A DNA stretch of 42,731 nt, taken from the NCBI RefSeq assembly GCF_018531445.1, contig NZ_JAHDTH010000043.1, positions 1 through 42,731 on the forward strand, written 5' to 3'. Each line of letters begins with the position of its first letter. Within the stretch, counting starts at the first letter, position 1. The notes beneath the pieces are model-generated. The model saw only the letters and a list, made by a program, of their open reading frames with translations. It did no database searches and had not been told where the DNA came from. The stretch comes from Pseudonocardia lacus (GTDB taxonomy: Bacteria > Actinomycetota > Actinomycetes > Mycobacteriales > Pseudonocardiaceae). Of the stretch, positions 39,583 through 42,731 are shown in pieces. Both the position numbers and the translations under genes were made by a program.

Positions 39583-40731
39583 ATGAGACAGCTCCTCGCC
39601 GTCGCCGTGGGGCTGGTCGTCCTGGCCGCCGCCTGCTCGACGCCCGCGGCTCCCCGGTCCGACGCTCCGCCCGCCACGCCGGCCGGACCCGCCACCCTGC
39701 CCGCCCCGACCGGCACCCACCCGGTCGGCACCACCACCCGCTACCCGACCGACACCTCGCGCCCCGACCCCTGGAACCTGGACGCGCCGGTCAGGGAGCT
39801 GGTGGTGACCCTGTGGTACCCGACCGCGCAGCGGGAGGGGGAGCGGGCGCCCTACATGAGCGCGCGGGAGTCGGAGCTCCTGCTGACGGGGTCGAGGATC
39901 TTCGACGTGCCCCTCGACGTGCTGAGCACGACGCGGACGAACGCCGTGCGGGACGCCCCGCCGGCGGGGGAGGGGCTGCCGCTGGTGGTGCTCTCGCCCG
40001 GGTTCACCAAGCCGGTGAGCACGCTGACGTCGCTGGCGGAGGACCTGGCAAGTCGCGGCTTCGTGGTGGCCGGCATCGACCACACCTACGAGAGCTACGC
40101 CACGACGCTGCGCGACGGGCGCGTCGCCGAGTGCCTGGCCTGCGACGTCGACAGCGACCCCGGCTTCGGCGGCGGGGTCGTGCGGAGCCGGGCCGCCGAC
40201 GTCTCGTTCGTGCTCGACGAGCTGACCGGCCCGTGCGCGGCACCGCCGGGCTGCGCATCGGTCGACCGCTCGCGGATCGCGATGGTGGGCCAGTCCATCG
40301 GCGGGGCCAGCGCGCTGGCGGCGATGGCGGCCGACCCGCGGATCCGGGCCGGGGTGGACATGGACGGCACCACCTACGCCCGCATCCCGACCGACGGGTT
40401 CGACCGGCCGTTCCTGTTCCTGGGCACCGAGCAGCACGTCCCCGGCGGTCGCGACACGACGTGGGACCGCGACTGGAAGCTGCTCACCGGCTGGAAGCGC
40501 TGGCTCGTGCTCTCGGGCGCGGACCACGCCTCCTTCACCGACCTCCCGCTGCTGTCGGACGTCCTCGGCATCCGGACCCCCGCCGGCGCGCTCCCCGCGA
40601 CGCGCTACTCGGAACTCACCCGTGCCTACGTGGGCGCGTTCCTCGAGGAGCACCTGAACGGGACGCCGCAGGCCGTGCTGGCGGAGGCGCCCGAGGCCGA
40701 GGTCATGGTCTGCACCGACACCTGCCGGTAG
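39583..40731 (+). CDS. Alpha/beta-hydrolase lipoprotein (PAF-acetylhydrolase-like)
   Basis: A 382-residue exported hydrolase with a lipoprotein signal ending in VVLAAACSTP. The body resembles platelet-activating-factor acetylhydrolases and chlorophyllase-like esterases: PVRELVVTLWYPTAQREGER, PLVVLSPGF, FVVAGIDHTYESYATTL, nucleophile elbow VGQSIGGAS with Ser238, an acidic pair in GVDMDGTTYA and the catalytic His315 in GADHASFTD. Extra cysteines (CLACDVDS, CAAPPGCAS) may form disulfides outside the cell. It begins 13 bp after the peptidase stop and is the last gene of the operon. Substrate is not known; a lipid or small ester is likely. Confidence 0.87.
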   Translation: MRQLLAVAVGLVVLAAACSTPAAPRSDAPPATPAGPATLPAPTGTHPVGTTTRYPTDTSRPDPWNLDAPVRELVVTLWYPTAQREGERAPYMSARESELLLTGSRIFDVPLDVLSTTRTNAVRDAPPAGEGLPLVVLSPGFTKPVSTLTSLAEDLASRGFVVAGIDHTYESYATTLRDGRVAECLACDVDSDPGFGGGVVRSRAADVSFVLDELTGPCAAPPGCASVDRSRIAMVGQSIGGASALAAMAADPRIRAGVDMDGTTYARIPTDGFDRPFLFLGTEQHVPGGRDTTWDRDWKLLTGWKRWLVLSGADHASFTDLPLLSDVLGIRTPAGALPATRYSELTRAYVGAFLEEHLNGTPQAVLAEAPEAEVMVCTDTCR

Positions 40732-40734
40732 CGG

Positions 40735-41067
40735 CTACCCGACCGCCCGCGCGGCGTCCAGCACGGCGCGCCCGGCCGCGACGAGCGCGGTGGTGCGGGC
40801 GGCCGGATCGGGGTCGAGGTGGCCCCGCACCATCGCGCCGTCCCGCAGCATGACCAGTTGGTCGGCCGTCGCCGCGGGGTCGGGCAGCGCCATCTCGGCG
40901 AGCAGGTCGGTCACCAATCCCGCGAACCAGGCCCGGTGCGCGGCGACGGCTCTGCGCGCGGGGTGGTCGGGGTCGGCGTACTCGGCCGCGGCGTTGATGA
41001 ACGGGCACCCGCCGAACCCGGGGGAGCAGCTGATGTCCCCGATGCCGCGGGCGGCCTCCGGCGGCTC
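40735..41067 (-). pseudogene. TetR-family regulator remnant (N-terminal DNA-binding part missing)
   Basis: The minus-strand frame is open from 41067 to the stop at 40735 (110 residues). GFGGCPFINAAAEYADPDHP, RAVAAHRAWFAGLVTDLLAE and TADQLVMLRDGAMVRGHLDP are the typical C-terminal ligand-binding/dimerisation half of a TetR regulator. No DNA-binding domain precedes it: the frame is closed by a TAG at 41068-41070 inside a 48-bp inverted repeat, and no TetR N-terminus is found beyond that element. The only start codon in the remnant is GTG at 40917, giving 60 residues. It is convergent with the esterase gene, four bases apart. Confidence 0.82.
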
Positions 41068-41156
41068 CTATGCGGAGGGCGACCTCTGATCGAGCAGGGG
41101 GCTTGGGGAGGATTCCGGGCTCTTGTTCGGTTCGGGGTTCGGGGTTGGGTTGGTCT

Positions 41157-41220
41157 TCGCAGGGGCGGTGGGGTCTTCGCTGGTGCTGTGGACCCTGCGA
41201 AGACCATGGGGACGCTGCGA
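41157..41220. repeat. Bipolar heptamer array A4
   Basis: TCGCAGG at 41157 and TCGCTGG at 41177 face CCTGCGA at 41194 and GCTGCGA at 41214. Steps are 20, 17 (centre), 20. The outer flanks also pair: GGTCTTCGCAGGG (41152-41164) with CCCTGCGAAGACC (41193-41205). Just before it, GGTTCGGGGTTCGGGGTT (about 41130-41147) is a short tandem run. Confidence 0.7.
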
Positions 41221-41282
41221 AGAGGCCAACCGGCGTGACCGGTCGCCCTCCCAGCCCGAGTCGATCATGCGAATCGGGGTCC

Positions 41283-41408
41283 TCGCAGACCCAGCGGTGC
41301 CGTCGCAGCTCGCCGGCGGGCTGCGACGACCCAGCCCGGGCTGCGACACCGACCCGGCGCTGCGAGGACGCCCCCACCCGGCGCTGCGACACCCACCCCG
41401 CGCTGCGA
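41283..41408. repeat. Bipolar heptamer array A5, the longest
   Basis: TCGCAGA at 41283 and TCGCAGC at 41303 face five identical GCTGCGA heptamers at 41320, 41340, 41359, 41383 and 41402. Steps are 20, 17 (centre), 20, 19, 24, 19. The central element (41303-41326) differs from that of A3 at one position. The spacer after each rightward heptamer is C-rich (for example GGACGCCCCCACCCG). Confidence 0.8.
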
Positions 41409-41561
41409 GGTCGCCCCGCCGGCCCGGCCCGGCCGCGAAGCTGGCCGCGGAGCGGCCACTCCACCCCCGGAAGCCCCTGCTTGATCAGAGGCCGCCCTCC
41501 GCGGAGGAGCCGCCGGAGGCCCCTCAGCAGCCCGCCGGAGGCCCCTCACAGGAGCCCCTCA

Positions 41562-41635
41562 AGAGCGCCGTGGGCGCTCTACCCTCCGCGAAGTTGCCGA
41601 GGAGGGGCCGGCCCGTCCGAGCGGCCCCTCCTCGG
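41562..41635. terminator. Two consecutive terminator-like hairpins
   Basis: AGAGCGCC (41562-41569) and GGCGCTCT (41573-41580) pair around GTG. CCGAGGAGGGGCCG (41597-41610) and CGGCCCCTCCTCGG (41622-41635) pair perfectly over 14 bp around an 11-base loop. They lie between the 469-bp element and the XRE gene and would insulate the latter, although no gene on the plus strand visibly ends here. Confidence 0.7.
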
Positions 41636-41752
41636 TGAACCGCAGTGCGGAACCGCCGCCCCTCCACAAGCCCGGCGTCCCGCCCGCCATCGGGATTGTC
41701 CGAGCTGGCGGGTGCGCTGTCGTGGGTCTTGCTCCCCTGGGTCTGCCAGTAC

Positions 41753-41776
41753 CATCCCCCGCGGAGGTGGGGGATG
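41753..41776 (+). promoter_or_regulatory. Hairpin spanning the ribosome site and start codon of the XRE gene
   Basis: CATCCCCC (41753-41760) and GGGGGATG (41769-41776) pair perfectly; the eight-base loop GCGGAGGT carries the Shine-Dalgarno GGAGG and the right arm contains the ATG at 41774. As RNA this would tie up the start codon. As DNA it is a 24-bp palindrome where the encoded regulator could bind its own gene. Both readings are inference. Confidence 0.6.
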
Positions 41777-42577
41777 AGGCGTGAGCTCGGGGGTTTCCTC
41801 CAGCAGCGGCGGCGGAACCTGGGGCTTCGCCGCGAGGAGGTCGCGGCGAAGGCGTCGGTCGGCTACGACTGGTACGTGCGGATCGAGCAGGGCCGCGGCC
41901 GCGCGTCGAGCGACGTCCTGGTCCGGGTGTGCAAGGTCCTCGAGCTCGACAAGCCCGAGATCGAGTACGTGCTCGACCTCGCCGAGGGCGTCGCGGGGCT
42001 GGTGGAACTCACCCGACCTCCGGAGGAGCCCGTCCCGGACGCGGTCCTGCGGGTGATGCGCATGCAGGACCCGGCGCCCTCGTACGTGCTCAACAGCCTG
42101 CTCGACCTGCTGGCCTGGAACGAGTGCTCGTGCGAGTTCTACGGGGTCGAGTTCGGCGAGCTCCCCGCCGCCGACCGCAACCTGTTGTGGCTCATGCTGA
42201 CCCACCCGGGCGTGCGCGATCGGCTCGACGAGTGGGAGTCGCACGCGAACCGGCTCGTCGTGCTCTGCCGCACCCTGTGGGCCGGCATGATGAACGTCCC
42301 GCACATCGAGGCGCTGGTCGCGCGGCTGGAGAGCGTGAGCGACGAGTTCCGGCACTGGTGGTCGCTGCCGCTGGCGCAGGCCCCGGCCATGGACCCGGTC
42401 CGCAAGAAGATCCTCGACCCGGCGCTCGGCGCGCTGGTGGTCGACCAGACCGCGTGGCTGTTCGGCGACAAGTCGGGCCGGATGCTGATCCTGTCGACGC
42501 CGGCCGAGGACGCCCCGGGCACGGCCGAGAAGCTGGCCGAGCTCGCCGCGCGCCGCGCGGCCCGCGCGCTGCGGTAG
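41774..42577 (+). CDS. XRE-family regulator with MmyB-like ligand domain
   Basis: A 267-residue regulator. The N-terminal helix-turn-helix (about residues 5-65) contains LGGFLQQRRRNLGLRREEVA and VGYDWYVRIEQGRGRASSDV. The C-terminal half is an MmyB_LBD-like domain with VLNSLLDLLAWNECSCEFYG, NLLWLMLTHPGVRDRLDEWE, FRHWWSLPLAQAPAMDPVRK and MLILSTPAEDAPG. The family is common in actinobacteria, often controls an adjacent reductase or dehydrogenase gene and may bind a small ligand. ATG at 41774 follows GGAGG by six bases. A longer frame to 41645 has no support. The gene lies alone between hairpins and a convergent gene. Confidence 0.9.
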   Translation: MRRELGGFLQQRRRNLGLRREEVAAKASVGYDWYVRIEQGRGRASSDVLVRVCKVLELDKPEIEYVLDLAEGVAGLVELTRPPEEPVPDAVLRVMRMQDPAPSYVLNSLLDLLAWNECSCEFYGVEFGELPAADRNLLWLMLTHPGVRDRLDEWESHANRLVVLCRTLWAGMMNVPHIEALVARLESVSDEFRHWWSLPLAQAPAMDPVRKKILDPALGALVVDQTAWLFGDKSGRMLILSTPAEDAPGTAEKLAELAARRAARALR

Positions 42578-42586
42578 GGGGCGACC

Positions 42587-42731
42587 TCAGGCCCGCCGCT
42601 GCAGGCCGTTCTCGGCCAGCGCCTCGCGCAGCCTCGCCAGCGCGATCGGGCCGACGCCGTGCAGCGCGGCCAGCTCCCGCTCGGGGACCGCGGCGACGGC
42701 CTCCAGCGTGGTCAGCCCCGCCGCGGTGAGC
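42587..42731 (-). CDS. Helix-hairpin-helix protein, C-terminus only
   Basis: The minus-strand frame enters at the window edge and ends at the TGA at 42587, giving 48 residues: AGLTTLEAVAAVPERELAAL and HGVGPIALARLREALAENGL form a helix-hairpin-helix motif with the GVGP turn. This resembles the C-terminus of small DNA-binding proteins and of the RNA polymerase alpha C-terminal domain-like fold. The rest of the gene is outside the window, so the full domain content is unknown. It is convergent with the XRE gene, nine bases apart. Confidence 0.7.
   Translation of the reverse strand, partial: LTAAGLTTLEAVAAVPERELAALHGVGPIALARLREALAENGLQRRA

Larger units (their letters stand above)
41053..41521. 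mobile_element. 469-bp element with 48-bp terminal inverted repeats, no transposase
   Basis: 41053-41100 and 41474-41521 are inverted copies of one another, identical at 44 of 48 positions; the outward ends read GGCCTCCGGCGGCTCC. The 373-bp interior has no credible gene and holds arrays A4 and A5. No target-site duplication is evident at the two borders (CCGCGGGC / CCTCAGCA). It looks like a MITE or a composite repeat. Its left edge coincides with the break in the TetR gene. Whether it transposed or the repeats arose otherwise is open. Confidence 0.65.

Noticed and set aside
41130..41147. Telomere-like GGGTT repeats
   Set aside because: Only a short run of GGTTCGGGGTT units inside the repeat element; no other sign of a chromosome end.

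Overview
The window is chromosomal DNA from a very GC-rich actinobacterium. The signs are near-universal G/C at third codon positions, frequent GTG starts, GTGA/ATGA stop-start overlaps, DUF6223/DUF4870/DUF2306 membrane proteins and NarL-type two-component pairs. The style fits Pseudonocardiaceae (for example Pseudonocardia), but no rRNA or marker gene is present, so the genus is an inference. I saw no tRNA, rRNA, CRISPR array, prophage or intact transposase.

Layout. 1-3031: 3' part of a DUF6223-like membrane gene, a NarL-type kinase/regulator pair and a RibD-C/dihydrofolate reductase-like protein. 3041-5647: a nested palindrome, a probable leaderless promoter and a three-gene polar amino-acid ABC importer. 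5725-8244: a membrane protein and a soluble Ser/Thr kinase with a Pro-rich linker and FN3-like C-terminus. 8378-14102: a TetR regulator divergent from an MFS exporter and two ABC half-transporters resembling IrtA/IrtB or YbtP/YbtQ; a 24-bp operator-like palindrome covers the MFS start codon. 14077-14939: a VOC protein and a DUF4870 protein. 15427-18970: a molybdenum hydroxylase operon in the order large, small, medium subunit, with the form II motif AYRGAGR. 19045-22352: a DksA/TraR-type zinc-finger protein, an aldo/keto reductase, an alpha/beta hydrolase and an AraC regulator. 22637-31108: three more kinase/regulator pairs, interrupted by a DUF2306 protein and a CPBP-family membrane protease. 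31311-33049: a COG4315-type lipoprotein, a frameshifted ECF sigma factor and a small helical protein. 33394-34757: two exported or membrane-anchored proteins of unusual composition. 34898-35314: a YjbR/MmcQ protein. 35835-40731: a YtrA-type GntR regulator, ABC ATPase, ABC permease, S41 peptidase lipoprotein and alpha/beta-hydrolase lipoprotein, nearly all translationally coupled. 40735-42731: a TetR remnant cut at the edge of a 469-bp inverted-repeat element, an XRE/MmyB-type regulator and a partial helix-hairpin-helix protein.

The most unusual content is intergenic. Five arrays at three loci (15.1-15.3, 35.3-35.5 and 41.15-41.41 kb) share one architecture: heptamers related to TCGCAGC run one way with a period of about 20 bp, reach a central palindrome, then continue as GCTGCGA in the other orientation with the same period. 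The offset between the two central heptamers is 17 bp in all five. Two further palindrome families occur in intergenic DNA: GTCGAGAACGAA-type (2 copies) and GGACGAG...TCGTCC-type (3 copies). I do not recognise any of these as a named element.

Functionally this is an accessory-like stretch dominated by signal transduction (four two-component systems, a Ser/Thr kinase, TetR, AraC, GntR, XRE and ECF regulators) and envelope functions (ABC import and export, lipoprotein hydrolases, membrane proteases).
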